From CBDHDJ01 sp965261645 (lineage in GTDB: Bacteria; Pseudomonadota; Alphaproteobacteria; SHVV01): DNA of 64,000 bases. Within the stretch, counting starts at the first letter, position 1. Each line of letters starts with the position of its first letter. Of this stretch, positions 44,103-52,868 are shown in pieces. The notes under the pieces were generated by a model. The model worked only from the letters and a program-made list of their open reading frames with translations, did no database searches and had not been told where the DNA came from. The translations under genes and the position numbers were made by a program. The stretch covers positions 868,001 to 932,000 of the forward strand of contig CBDHDJ010000004.1 of NCBI GenBank assembly GCA_965261645.1. Reading direction: 5' to 3'.

Positions 44103-45221
44103 ATGGGCTTCGACGCCGACTACACCAGAGGCACCGACAAGTACTTCCTCAAGACCAAGGAAGTGGTGCGCCGCTTTGGCGATATGACGGTCACCTACGC
44201 CGTGTTCATGCGTCAACCCGTGCTGCTCGCGCCGCGCCTGATGGTCGACTGGGTCGAGCAGGTGGCGCGCCAACGCAAGGCGGCGATCGAAGTCGAACTC
44301 CTGTACAAGGAAGGCGAGTGGGTGGGCGGCGGCGAGCCGCTCCTGCATATCCGCGGCCCGCTCTATCACGTGGTCGATCTCGAGACCCATTATCTGCAGC
44401 GTATCGGCCCGCCCTGCGTGGCAGCGCACAACGCCTACCGCATGTGCTGCGATCTGACCAAGGTAGCGTTCTTCGCCATGGACGCGCGCCATTGCGCCGG
44501 CGCGGAGATGGCCGAGATGATGGCCTATGCCGCGGCGGTCGGCTCAGAGGCGGCGCGCCGCGATGTCGGCGCCACGGGCTTCCTGGGCAATGCGACCGAT
44601 TCGACAGCGGCCTATTTCGGCAACGAGGAAGGCCTCGGCACCATGCCGCACGCGCTGATCGGCTATGCGGGCTCGACGCTGCGCGCGGCCGAGATGCTCC
44701 GCGAGACTTATCCCGGCGAGAATCTGACCGTGCTGATCGATTACTTCGGCCTGGAGTTGAGCGATGCGCTCACCGTGTGCCGGCGCTTTCCCGAACTCGC
44801 CGCGGCCGGCGGGCTCTCGCTTCGCCTCGACACCCATGGCGGGCGGTACATGGAAGGTCTCGACCGGTCACGCTCGTACGAGGTGCTGGAGCGCCACGCC
44901 CCGAGCGCGATCCGTCAGTACCGCACCGAGGAGGAGCTGCGCTGGCTGATCGGCACCGGTGTCACCGCCGCGGCCATTTACCTCCTGCGCGAGGTGCTTG
45001 ACGAGGCCGGTTTCGGCAAGGTGAAGATTGTCGCGAGCTCGGGCTTTGGGCCTGCCAAATGCCGGGTCATGGCGATCGTCGATGCGCCGATCGACGTGGT
45101 CGGTACGGGCTCCTTCCTGCCCGACAGGTGGGAGGAAACTTACGCCACCGCCGATGTCATCGAATATGACGGCAAGCCCGCGGTCAAGGTGGGACGGGAG
45201 TTCCTCCTGCGGCGGAAATAG
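44103..45221 (+). CDS. pncB: nicotinate phosphoribosyltransferase-like protein
   Basis: 372 residues, shorter than the usual 400-440 for PncB. Motifs: TYAVFMRQPVLLAPR at the N-terminus, EPLLHIRGPLYHVVDLETHYLQRI, DARHCAGAEMAEMMAY, GATGFLGNATDSTAAYFG and TMPHALIGYAGSTLRAAEM, then LRLDTHGGRYMEGLDR. These are characteristic of the NAPRTase group that makes nicotinate mononucleotide. It starts 25 bases after DAHP synthase, probably in one transcript. With PncA and NadE it completes most of the nicotinamide salvage route. Confidence 0.82.
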   Translation: MGFDADYTRGTDKYFLKTKEVVRRFGDMTVTYAVFMRQPVLLAPRLMVDWVEQVARQRKAAIEVELLYKEGEWVGGGEPLLHIRGPLYHVVDLETHYLQRIGPPCVAAHNAYRMCCDLTKVAFFAMDARHCAGAEMAEMMAYAAAVGSEAARRDVGATGFLGNATDSTAAYFGNEEGLGTMPHALIGYAGSTLRAAEMLRETYPGENLTVLIDYFGLELSDALTVCRRFPELAAAGGLSLRLDTHGGRYMEGLDRSRSYEVLERHAPSAIRQYRTEEELRWLIGTGVTAAAIYLLREVLDEAGFGKVKIVASSGFGPAKCRVMAIVDAPIDVVGTGSFLPDRWEETYATADVIEYDGKPAVKVGREFLLRRK

Positions 45222-45239
45222 GCGCGCGGTCCAGCTGCT

Positions 45240-46262
45240 CTAACCGGCTTCATCGGCGAGCTTGACGAGTTGCTTGCCGAAGTTCTCGCCCCTCAGCATG
45301 CGGATGAAGGCGCGCGGGGCGAGCTCGATGCCGTCCAGAATGTCTTCCCGGTATTTGAGCTTGCTCGCCCCGATCCAGGCGGCGAGCTGGGTGGCGGCCT
45401 CGGGGTAGCGTTTGGTATAGTCGAACACCAAAAAGCCCTGGACGCGCGCGCGTTTGGCCAGCACGAGCCACAGATTGCGCGGGCCGAGCACGGGCGGTTT
45501 CTCGTTGTAGAGCGCGATCTGGCCGCAGATCGCAATACGCGCATTGAGGTTGATGTGGCGCATCACCGCATCGTTGATGACGCCTCCTACATTGTCGAAA
45601 TAGACGTCCACGCCGTCGGGGCAGGCGGAGGCCAGCGCGGCGTCGAGATCGCCCGCCGTCTTGTAATTGATACCGGCATCGAAGCCGAGCTCGCGCGTGA
45701 CGTAGTCGAGTTTGGCATCGGCGCCGGCGATGCCGACGACGCGGCAGCCGTGGATCTTGCCGATCTGGCCCACGACGGCGCCAACGGCGCCCGAGGCGGC
45801 GGAGACGACGAGCGTCTCGCCACTTTTCGGCCGGCAGATATCCATCATGCCGAAATAGGCCGTCATGCCGGGCATGCCGAGTACGCCGAGCGCGGTGGAA
45901 ATCGGCGCGATGGTCGGATCGACCTTGCGCAGCGCCTTGGGTTTGGCGGCCGCGTACTCCTGCCAGCCGAGCATGCCCTCGACGATGTCGCCGGGCGCGA
46001 GCTCAGGCGCATTCGAGCGGACGATCTCACCGACCACGCCGCCCACCATCATCTCGCCGATGCCGACGGGCGGTGCGTAGGACGGCGCGTCGACCATGCG
46101 CCGGCGCATATAGGGATCGAGCGAGAGATAAAGCCCGCGCACGAGAACCTCGCCCTCGCCCGGGTCGGGCATGGGCGCGGTCACGATGTCGAAATCGCTC
46201 TCGCTGGGCGTGCCCTCGGGCCTCTGATTCATGACGATCTGGCGGTTCTGATTGGCGGTCAT
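45240..46262 (-). CDS. zinc-independent MDR NADP-dependent oxidoreductase, tandem copy 1
   Basis: 340 residues from ATG 46262. Medium-chain dehydrogenase of the leukotriene B4 dehydrogenase/CurA type: MTANQNRQIVMNQRP, VRGLYLSLDPYMRRRM, GMPGMTAYFGMMDICRPK, VVSAASGAVGAVVGQIGK (nucleotide-binding), YFDNVGGVINDAVM. Structural zinc Cys residues are missing. It reduces enones or quinones with NADPH in family members. Its ATG overlaps the stop of the upstream paralogue by ATGA. Confidence 0.88.
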   Translation of the reverse strand: MTANQNRQIVMNQRPEGTPSESDFDIVTAPMPDPGEGEVLVRGLYLSLDPYMRRRMVDAPSYAPPVGIGEMMVGGVVGEIVRSNAPELAPGDIVEGMLGWQEYAAAKPKALRKVDPTIAPISTALGVLGMPGMTAYFGMMDICRPKSGETLVVSAASGAVGAVVGQIGKIHGCRVVGIAGADAKLDYVTRELGFDAGINYKTAGDLDAALASACPDGVDVYFDNVGGVINDAVMRHINLNARIAICGQIALYNEKPPVLGPRNLWLVLAKRARVQGFLVFDYTKRYPEAATQLAAWIGASKLKYREDILDGIELAPRAFIRMLRGENFGKQLVKLADEAG

Positions 46263-47281
46263 GACGCGGCCTCGGCGATTCTGACGAGCTGCTTGCCCAC
46301 ATTCTCCCCTTTCATCATGCGGATGAAGGCGCGGGGCAGCGCCTCGAACCCGTCGAGCACGTCCTCGCGGTACTTGAGAGCACTGTCCTTCACCCAGGCG
46401 AGGAGCTGGGCATGGGCCTCGGCGTAGCGCTCGGCGTAATCGAACACGATGAATCCCTCGATGGAAGCGCGCTTGGTGATCAACGGCCAGAAGATGCGCG
46501 GCCCTTGGGCGGGATCGGTATCGTTGTAGACGGCGATCTGTCCGCAGATCACGACTCGCGCTCCGAGGGCGAGGTGATCGATGACCGCATCGGTGAGCGG
46601 CCCGCCGACATTGTCGAAGTAAATGTCGATGCCGTCGGGGCACGCGGCCGCTAACGCGGCGTCGAGATCGCCGGCCGATTTATAGTTGATGGCGGCGTCG
46701 AACCCGAGATCCTCGGTGATGTGCCGCACTTTTTCGTCGGAGCCCACCGTGCCCACGACCCGGCAGCCCTTGATCTTGGCGATCTGGCCGGTGACCGCGC
46801 CGACCGCGCCCGCCGCGGCGGAGACGACCACCACCTCGCCCGCTTTGGGTTGGCCGATATCGAGCAGGCCGAAATAGGCGGTGTAGCCGGGCAGGCCGAG
46901 CACGCCGAGCGCCGTCGACAGCGGTGCGTCGGCGGGATCGATCTTTTGCAGGACCGCCGCGTCGGCGACGCCGTATTCCTGCCAACGCAGCACGCCCATG
47001 GCAAACTCGCCCGGCGCGAACGCCGGTGCATTCGAGCGCACCACCTCGCCGACCGCCGCCAGGCCCATCACCTCGCCCGGTTGGGCAGCGGCGGTGTAGG
47101 ACATGCCCTCGTTCATGCGCATGCGCATGCCGGGATCGACGGAGACGTAGAGCGCGCGCAACAGCACCTCGCCCTCACCCGGATCGGGCATGGGCGTCGT
47201 GATAAGCTCGAAGTCGCTTTCCTGCGGCAGGCCCACGGGCCTCTGTTTCATCACGATCTGGCGGTTCTGATTGGCGGTCAT
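46259..47281 (-). CDS. zinc-independent MDR NADP-dependent oxidoreductase, tandem copy 2
   Basis: 340 residues from ATG 47281. The same family as its neighbour: LYVSVDPGMRMRMNEG, GLPGYTAYFGLLDIGQPK, VVSAAAGAVGAVTGQIAK, YFDNVGGPLTDAV. The identical starts (MTANQNRQIVM) and equal lengths show tandem duplication with divergence. The ATGA overlap (46259-46262) suggests coupled translation. Divergent from nadE across about 150 bases. Confidence 0.88.
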   Translation of the reverse strand: MTANQNRQIVMKQRPVGLPQESDFELITTPMPDPGEGEVLLRALYVSVDPGMRMRMNEGMSYTAAAQPGEVMGLAAVGEVVRSNAPAFAPGEFAMGVLRWQEYGVADAAVLQKIDPADAPLSTALGVLGLPGYTAYFGLLDIGQPKAGEVVVVSAAAGAVGAVTGQIAKIKGCRVVGTVGSDEKVRHITEDLGFDAAINYKSAGDLDAALAAACPDGIDIYFDNVGGPLTDAVIDHLALGARVVICGQIAVYNDTDPAQGPRIFWPLITKRASIEGFIVFDYAERYAEAHAQLLAWVKDSALKYREDVLDGFEALPRAFIRMMKGENVGKQLVRIAEAAS

Positions 47282-47431
47282 CGGCAGGTCCCTGATGTCT
47301 TCTTCGTTGCGCCTCACGATAAGCGGTCGCGGTGGAAGGGGCAAATCGGCTGTTCGCACCCGCTCAAACATTGCCCTATTGTCCGCCCACACGCGCCAAG
47401 CTAAGTATCCCGCAGGGGAGCGAGCGCTCTG

Positions 47432-49096
47432 ATGACCGATACACTTGCCATTGCCCTGGCGCAACTCAACCCGACGGTGGGCGATGTCGCCGGTAACGCG
47501 GACAAGGTTCGGGCGGCGCGCGCGGACGCTGCCCGCCAGGGCGCCGATCTCGTCGCCTGCACCGAGCTCGTCATCGCCGGCTACCCGCCTGAGGATCTGG
47601 TGCTCAAAGCGGCCTTTCAGGACGCCAACGAGGCGGCCGTGACGGCGCTGGCGGCGGAGACCGGCGACGGGGGCCCGGCGCTGCTCGTGGGCTCACCCTG
47701 GCGCAGCGAGGGCCAGCTTTATAACGCCGCGCTCCTGCTCGCGGACGGTGCGGTGCAGGCGGCGTGCCTCAAGCACGAGCTGCCCAACTACGGCGTGTTC
47801 GACGAGAAACGAGTCTTCACCGCAGGGCCTCTGCCCGGGCCCGCCGCATTCAAGGGCGTCCGGCTCGGTGTGATGATCTGCGAGGATATGTGGGTCCCCG
47901 ATGTCACCGAATGCCTGCAGGAAACCGGCGCCGAGATCCTCATCGTCGGCAACGGCTCTCCCTTCGAAGTCGACAAGAGCGGCCAGCGCCTCGAGCTGGC
48001 GGTCGCCCGCGTCGTCGAATCGGGGCTGCCGCTGATTTACGTGAACCAGGTCGGCGGCCAGGACGAGTTGGTGTTCGAAGGGGCCTCGTTCGTGCTCAAC
48101 GCCGATCGCGGGCTCGCCGCTCAGGCGCCGGCCTGGCGCGAGGAGGTGGTGCTCACGCGCTGGCACAGGAACGGCGCCGAGGGATGGGTGTGCGAGGCCG
48201 GCGAGACCGCCCCGCCGCCGGAGGGGTGCGCCGCCGTCTACCAGGCGATGGTGACCGGCTTGCGGGATTACGTGGACAAGAACGGCTTTCCCGGTGTCGT
48301 GCTTGGGCTCTCGGGCGGCATCGATTCGGCATTGAGCGCTGTGGTCGCCGCCGATGCATTGGGGCCGGATCGGGTGCACGGCCTCGTGATGCCTTCGCGC
48401 TATACCTCGCAAGCGAGCCTCGACGATGCAGCGGCGGTGGCGGCTGCCATTGGGGCCCGACTCACCACGATCGCCATCGAGCCGGCGACAGACGCCTTCG
48501 ATGCCATGCTCGCCGAGAGCTTCACCGGCCAAACGCCCGACACGACCGAGGAGAACATCCAGGCCCGGGTCCGCGCCGTAACGCTGATGGCGTTCTCCAA
48601 CAAGTTTGGTCACATGGTGCTCACCACCGGCAACAAATCTGAAATGTCGGTCGGCTACGCCACGCTCTATGGCGACATGTCGGGCGGTTATTCGGTGTTG
48701 AAGGACGTCTACAAGACCACCGTCTATGAGCTTGCGCGCTGGCGCAACGAGACCCTGCCCGACGGGGCCCAGGGCCCAGCGCAGCGCGTCATCCCCGAGA
48801 GCATCCTGACCAAGGCGCCGAGCGCGGAGCTCAGGCCCGATCAGACCGATCAGGATTCGCTGCCGCCTTACGACGTGCTCGACGACATTCTGCGCTGCCT
48901 CGTCGAGGAGGAGATGCGCGCCGACGAAGTGACCCGGCGCGGTCATCCCTCCGATACTGTCGCCCGTGTGGCCCGCCTGCTGTACATCGCCGAATACAAG
49001 CGTCGCCAGGCGCCGCCCGGCGTAAAGATCACCCGGAAGTCGTTTGGCCGCGACCGGCGCTATCCCATCACCAATGCGTTCCTCGGAGTGGAGTGA
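47432..49096 (+). CDS. nadE: glutamine-dependent NAD+ synthetase
   Basis: 554 residues, two domains. N-terminal nitrilase-type glutaminase with Glu in CTELVIAGYPPEDL, Lys in CLKHELPNYGVFDE and Cys in GVMICEDMW. C-terminal synthetase domain with the ATP-pyrophosphatase loop LGLSGGIDSAL, then TGNKSEMSVGYATLYGDMSGG and RRYPITNAF. It forms NAD from nicotinate adenine dinucleotide using Gln-derived ammonia. It is the first gene of a same-direction run with gltX (10 bases later) and cysS. Confidence 0.95.
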   Translation: MTDTLAIALAQLNPTVGDVAGNADKVRAARADAARQGADLVACTELVIAGYPPEDLVLKAAFQDANEAAVTALAAETGDGGPALLVGSPWRSEGQLYNAALLLADGAVQAACLKHELPNYGVFDEKRVFTAGPLPGPAAFKGVRLGVMICEDMWVPDVTECLQETGAEILIVGNGSPFEVDKSGQRLELAVARVVESGLPLIYVNQVGGQDELVFEGASFVLNADRGLAAQAPAWREEVVLTRWHRNGAEGWVCEAGETAPPPEGCAAVYQAMVTGLRDYVDKNGFPGVVLGLSGGIDSALSAVVAADALGPDRVHGLVMPSRYTSQASLDDAAAVAAAIGARLTTIAIEPATDAFDAMLAESFTGQTPDTTEENIQARVRAVTLMAFSNKFGHMVLTTGNKSEMSVGYATLYGDMSGGYSVLKDVYKTTVYELARWRNETLPDGAQGPAQRVIPESILTKAPSAELRPDQTDQDSLPPYDVLDDILRCLVEEEMRADEVTRRGHPSDTVARVARLLYIAEYKRRQAPPGVKITRKSFGRDRRYPITNAFLGVE

Positions 49097-49106
49097 GGCA
49101 AGCGCG

Positions 49107-50459
49107 ATGGTCAAGACGGCGCCCCCCGTGATGCGCTTCGCGCCGAGCCCGACGGGCCTCCTGCATGTCGGCAATGCCCGTGTTGCGCTGGCCAACTGGC
49201 TGATCGTTGAGCGCGACGGCGGCACGATGATCCTCAGGCTTGACGACACCGATGCGGAGCGTTCGACGAACGCCTATGCCGACGCCATCGCCGTGGACTT
49301 GCAGTGGCTCGGCCTCGGCTGGTCGCACAAGATCGCCCAGTCCGACCGCCTTGAGCGCTATCACGCGGCGGCCGAACGCTTAAAAGAAGCGGGCCGGCTC
49401 TACCCTTGCTATGAGACACCCGAGGAGCTCGACCACAAACGCAAGAGCCAGCTCGCTTCGAGCAAGCCGCCGGTCTACGACCGGGCCGCGTTGGCGTTGG
49501 GCGACGATCAGCGTGCCGTGCTCGAGGGGGAAGGGCGTAAGCCGCACTGGCGCTTTCGTCTCGCCGACGAGCCGATCGCCTGGGAGGACGGCGTGCGCGG
49601 CCCGGTTAGTTTCGCGGCCGGCAGCATGAGTGATCCCGTCCTCGTGCGTGCCGACGGCCGGCCGCTCTATACGCTGTCGTCGGTGGTCGACGATATCGAG
49701 CTCGGCATCACCCACGTTATCCGCGGCGAGGATCACGTTGCCAACACGGCGACGCAGCTTCAGGTCTTTGCCGCCCTCGGCGCCGCGCCGCCGGTCTTTT
49801 CCCATCTCGCTCTGCTGCTCGGCCCCGACGGCCAGAACCTGGCGAAGCGGCTCGGCAGTTTGAGCTTGCAGGCGGTCCGCGAGGCCGGCGTCGAGGCGAT
49901 GGCGGTGAATAGCCTGCTGGCGCGGCTCGGCACGTCCAAGCCGGTGGTGGCACAGCATTCCTTGGAGGCGTTGGCCAAGCAATTCGAGCTGGCCGAATTC
50001 AGCCGCGCCACCGCCAAGCTCGATCCCGCGGAGCTCGCCAAGTTGAGCGCCAAGATCCTTCAGGGATTGCCGTTCAACGCGGTGAAATCGCGGTTGGGCG
50101 AGATCGGCCTCGACGAGACGGACGAGGCCTTCTGGCTGGCGGTACGCGGAAATATGACCAAGCTCGCCGACGCCGCGGACTGGTGGCAGGTTGTGCACGG
50201 CCCCAAGACGCCCGTTATTGAAGATGCTTCGTTCACCGCCAAGGCGGCTGAGCTCCTGCCGCCCGGCACCTGGGATCAGAGCACTTGGCAGTCGTGGACG
50301 CGCATAGTGAAAACGGCGACCAAGACGGAGGGCCACGCGCTGTTTCGGCCGCTGCGGCTCGCCCTCACCGGGCTGGACCATGGACCCGAGCTGAAGGTGC
50401 TGCTGCCGCTCATCGGCCGCGCCCGCGCCAAGGCCCGGCTGCTGGGAAAAACCGCGTGA
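49107..50459 (+). CDS. gltX: glutamyl-tRNA synthetase
   Basis: 450 residues from ATG 49107, preceded by GAGTGAGG. The class I ATP site is RFAPSPTGLLHVGNAR (HVGN for HIGH), followed by LRLDDTDAERS. The second ATP motif reads NLAKRLGSLSL, with Ala instead of the usual Ser of the SKR core. This LSKRLGS-type variant is common in one of the two GluRS types of alphaproteobacteria. The C-terminal half is the short helical anticodon-binding cage. It may charge tRNA-Glu alone or also tRNA-Gln; not distinguishable here. Between nadE and cysS, likely one transcript. Confidence 0.93.
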   Translation: MVKTAPPVMRFAPSPTGLLHVGNARVALANWLIVERDGGTMILRLDDTDAERSTNAYADAIAVDLQWLGLGWSHKIAQSDRLERYHAAAERLKEAGRLYPCYETPEELDHKRKSQLASSKPPVYDRAALALGDDQRAVLEGEGRKPHWRFRLADEPIAWEDGVRGPVSFAAGSMSDPVLVRADGRPLYTLSSVVDDIELGITHVIRGEDHVANTATQLQVFAALGAAPPVFSHLALLLGPDGQNLAKRLGSLSLQAVREAGVEAMAVNSLLARLGTSKPVVAQHSLEALAKQFELAEFSRATAKLDPAELAKLSAKILQGLPFNAVKSRLGEIGLDETDEAFWLAVRGNMTKLADAADWWQVVHGPKTPVIEDASFTAKAAELLPPGTWDQSTWQSWTRIVKTATKTEGHALFRPLRLALTGLDHGPELKVLLPLIGRARAKARLLGKTA

Positions 50460-50494
50460 GCGTGAACCTCGCCCCGGCGTTGGTCTTCTGACCG

Positions 50495-51856
50495 ATGGCG
50501 CTGGTGCTCCATAACACGGCCGCGCGCGCCAAGCAGGTGTTCGAGCCGCGCGATCCCGGCCACGTCCGCATGTATGTTTGTGGCCCCACGGTTTACGATT
50601 TCGCCCATGTCGGCAACGCGCGACCCATCGTCGTGTTCGACGTTCTTTACCGGTTGTTGCGGCATCTCTACCCGTCTGTCACCTACGTCCGGAACATCAC
50701 CGACATCGACGACAAAATCATCGACGCGGCGGAGGCGACGGGAGAGGCCATCGCTTCGATCACAGGGCGCACGACCCGCGCTTTCCACGACGACATGGCG
50801 GCGCTTAACGCCTTGCCTCCGGACGTCGAGCCGCAGGCCACTGAGCACATCGCGCCGATGACCGCGATGATCGAAAAGCTGGTGGCGAGCCAAAATGCCT
50901 ACGCGGCGGACGGGCATGTCCTGTTTCACGTGGCGTCCCTTGCGGCCTACGGCGCGCTCTCTGGCCGCAGCCGGGACGAGATGATCGACGGGGCCCGCGT
51001 CGAGGTCGCGCCCTACAAGCGCGATGCGGCCGATTTCGTGCTGTGGAAGCCCTCGCCCGCCGAGCTGCCCGGCTGGGAAAGCCCATGGGGCCGCGGCCGG
51101 CCCGGCTGGCATATCGAGTGCTCGGCCATGAGCGAGGCCTATCTCGGCACAAGCTTCGATATTCATGGCGGCGGTCAGGACCTGATCTTCCCCCACCACG
51201 AGAACGAGATCGCCCAAAGCACCTGCGCGCACGGTGGCGCGCCGCTCGCCACGTTTTGGGTGCACAACGGCTACGTCAACGTCGAAGGCGAGAAGATGTC
51301 CAAATCGCTGAGCAACATCATCACCGTTCACGATCTCCTCGCCGAGGTGCCGGGCGAGGTGATCCGCCTCGCTCTGCTCGCTACCCACTACCGCCAGCCG
51401 CTCGATTTCACTCGTGAGAGCCTGCGCCAGGCCCGTGGCGTGCTGGATCGCTGGTACCGGGCCCTCGGCAATGAATCCCTGTCGCCCGAGGTCGTTTCCG
51501 AGGGGGTGATCGAGGCGCTCGAGGACGACCTCAACACCCCCGATGCCATCACGCGCCTGCACGCGCTGGCGGACGAGGTTCACGCGGCAAGCGAAGCCGA
51601 GCGGCCCGCGGCTCAACGCGAACTCAAGTCCGCCGGTTGGTTCCTCGGCCTGCTGCAGGATGATGCCGACAGCTGGTTCAGGGGGCGGGACGGCGAGATG
51701 GACAAGGCCCTGATCGAGGACTTAATCGCCCGGCGTGACGCCGCCCGCGCGGCGCGCGATTTCGCCGCGGCCGATCGCATCCGCGATGACCTCGCCGAGC
51801 GTGGGATCATGCTCGAGGACGGGCCCGAGGGCACCACGTGGCGCCGGGCGGGATAA
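50495..51856 (+). CDS. cysS: cysteinyl-tRNA synthetase
   Basis: 453 residues from ATG 50495. Zinc ligand Cys in RMYVCGPTVYDFAHVGNARP (HVGN), ITDIDDKII, second zinc motif GWHIECSAM and HGGGQDLIFPHHENEIAQS, and a canonical KMSKS in VEGEKMSKSLSN. Full length for the family. It lies 35 bases after gltX. It is convergent with the MBL-fold gene, only 49 bases between stops. Confidence 0.96.
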   Translation: MALVLHNTAARAKQVFEPRDPGHVRMYVCGPTVYDFAHVGNARPIVVFDVLYRLLRHLYPSVTYVRNITDIDDKIIDAAEATGEAIASITGRTTRAFHDDMAALNALPPDVEPQATEHIAPMTAMIEKLVASQNAYAADGHVLFHVASLAAYGALSGRSRDEMIDGARVEVAPYKRDAADFVLWKPSPAELPGWESPWGRGRPGWHIECSAMSEAYLGTSFDIHGGGQDLIFPHHENEIAQSTCAHGGAPLATFWVHNGYVNVEGEKMSKSLSNIITVHDLLAEVPGEVIRLALLATHYRQPLDFTRESLRQARGVLDRWYRALGNESLSPEVVSEGVIEALEDDLNTPDAITRLHALADEVHAASEAERPAAQRELKSAGWFLGLLQDDADSWFRGRDGEMDKALIEDLIARRDAARAARDFAAADRIRDDLAERGIMLEDGPEGTTWRRAG

Positions 51857-51905
51857 TGGCGGTCCCGAGCTGACAGAAAATTGGCGAGCCACCGCTCTCG
51901 CCCTC

Positions 51906-52808
51906 TCATACTCCAGTTTCGTGACCATAACGAAACCGGTAGGCGCCTTCATACGATATGACGTAACCCGCCGAAGGCGAAGGGAAGTGGGCGGTCATAA
52001 CGAGGACGTCGGTGTCGCAATGGGCGGCGAGGAAGGCGTGACGCGTCGCACGCGCCAATTCACGGTCCTCATCGTAGGCGAAGTCCCAGTCCGGGTTGAT
52101 GCATTGTAACGGACTGACCATCAAGTCTCCCACCATCACGCCGCGTTCGTCTCGCGAGGCCATGCGGATCGCCACGTGACCCGGCGTGTGACCGGGAGCA
52201 GGCTCGAGCCACACTTCGTCGTCCACGGCATGATCCATGACAACGAGCAGGCCCTGTCCGGCGTCGAAAACGGGCGCGATGCTCTCACGTATCATTGTCT
52301 CGCCCTCGGCATGGGTCTCGGGATTGGCGAGAAACGCCTCATATTCTCGCCGCGCGAAGATGTACTTGGCGTTGGGGAAGGTGGGAACCCAGCGGCCGTC
52401 CAGGAGTTGCGTGTTCCAGCCGACATGATCGACGTGGAGATGGGTGCACAGAACGAAATCGACCGCGTCGGGGTGGGCGCCCGCCGCGGCCAGATCGGCA
52501 AGATAGGTTCCGCCGGTGCGCTTGTGCCAGGGCTCGAATGCCGAAATCGACTTATCGTTGCCGACGCAGGTGTCGATCAGGATGGTGTGGTGGCGCGTGC
52601 GCAGGAGATAGCTTTGCATCGTCATGATGACGTTGCCGGTCGTCGGGCAGATCGCGGTGGGCTGGAGCCAGTCGAGGTGGGGCGCTAGTTTCTCGGGCGT
52701 TGGCCCGATGAACAACTCGGCGGGCGGGAAGTAGGGGATCTCGGATTCGAGGATGCGATGCACGGCGATCTCGCCGACCGCTCCTTCCCCGATGGCGGGG
52801 CTGGTCAT
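51906..52808 (-). CDS. MBL-fold metallo-hydrolase
   Basis: 300 residues from ATG 52808 (MTSPAIGEGAVGEIAVHRIL); a longer frame reading into IS copy F is not credible. The metal motif is LCTHLHVDHVGW (HxHxDH), with further His in PGHTPGHVAIRM and Asp in VMVGDLMVSP. The LIDTCVGNDK and FAYDEDRELARATR segments match lactonase-like or arylsulfatase-like proteins of the family. The substrate is unknown. The IS insertion 60 bases upstream probably separates it from its promoter. Confidence 0.86.
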   Translation of the reverse strand: MTSPAIGEGAVGEIAVHRILESEIPYFPPAELFIGPTPEKLAPHLDWLQPTAICPTTGNVIMTMQSYLLRTRHHTILIDTCVGNDKSISAFEPWHKRTGGTYLADLAAAGAHPDAVDFVLCTHLHVDHVGWNTQLLDGRWVPTFPNAKYIFARREYEAFLANPETHAEGETMIRESIAPVFDAGQGLLVVMDHAVDDEVWLEPAPGHTPGHVAIRMASRDERGVMVGDLMVSPLQCINPDWDFAYDEDRELARATRHAFLAAHCDTDVLVMTAHFPSPSAGYVISYEGAYRFRYGHETGV

Positions 52809-52868
52809 GATGTCCCTAGTGAAATCGGCGGGCGGCCTTTTTGCAAGCTGCGCGTTCCCCCATCCTAA

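Noticed and set aside
45270..46427. A 385-residue plus-strand frame across the oxidoreductases
   Set aside because: Antisense frame spanning two genes with recognised folds.
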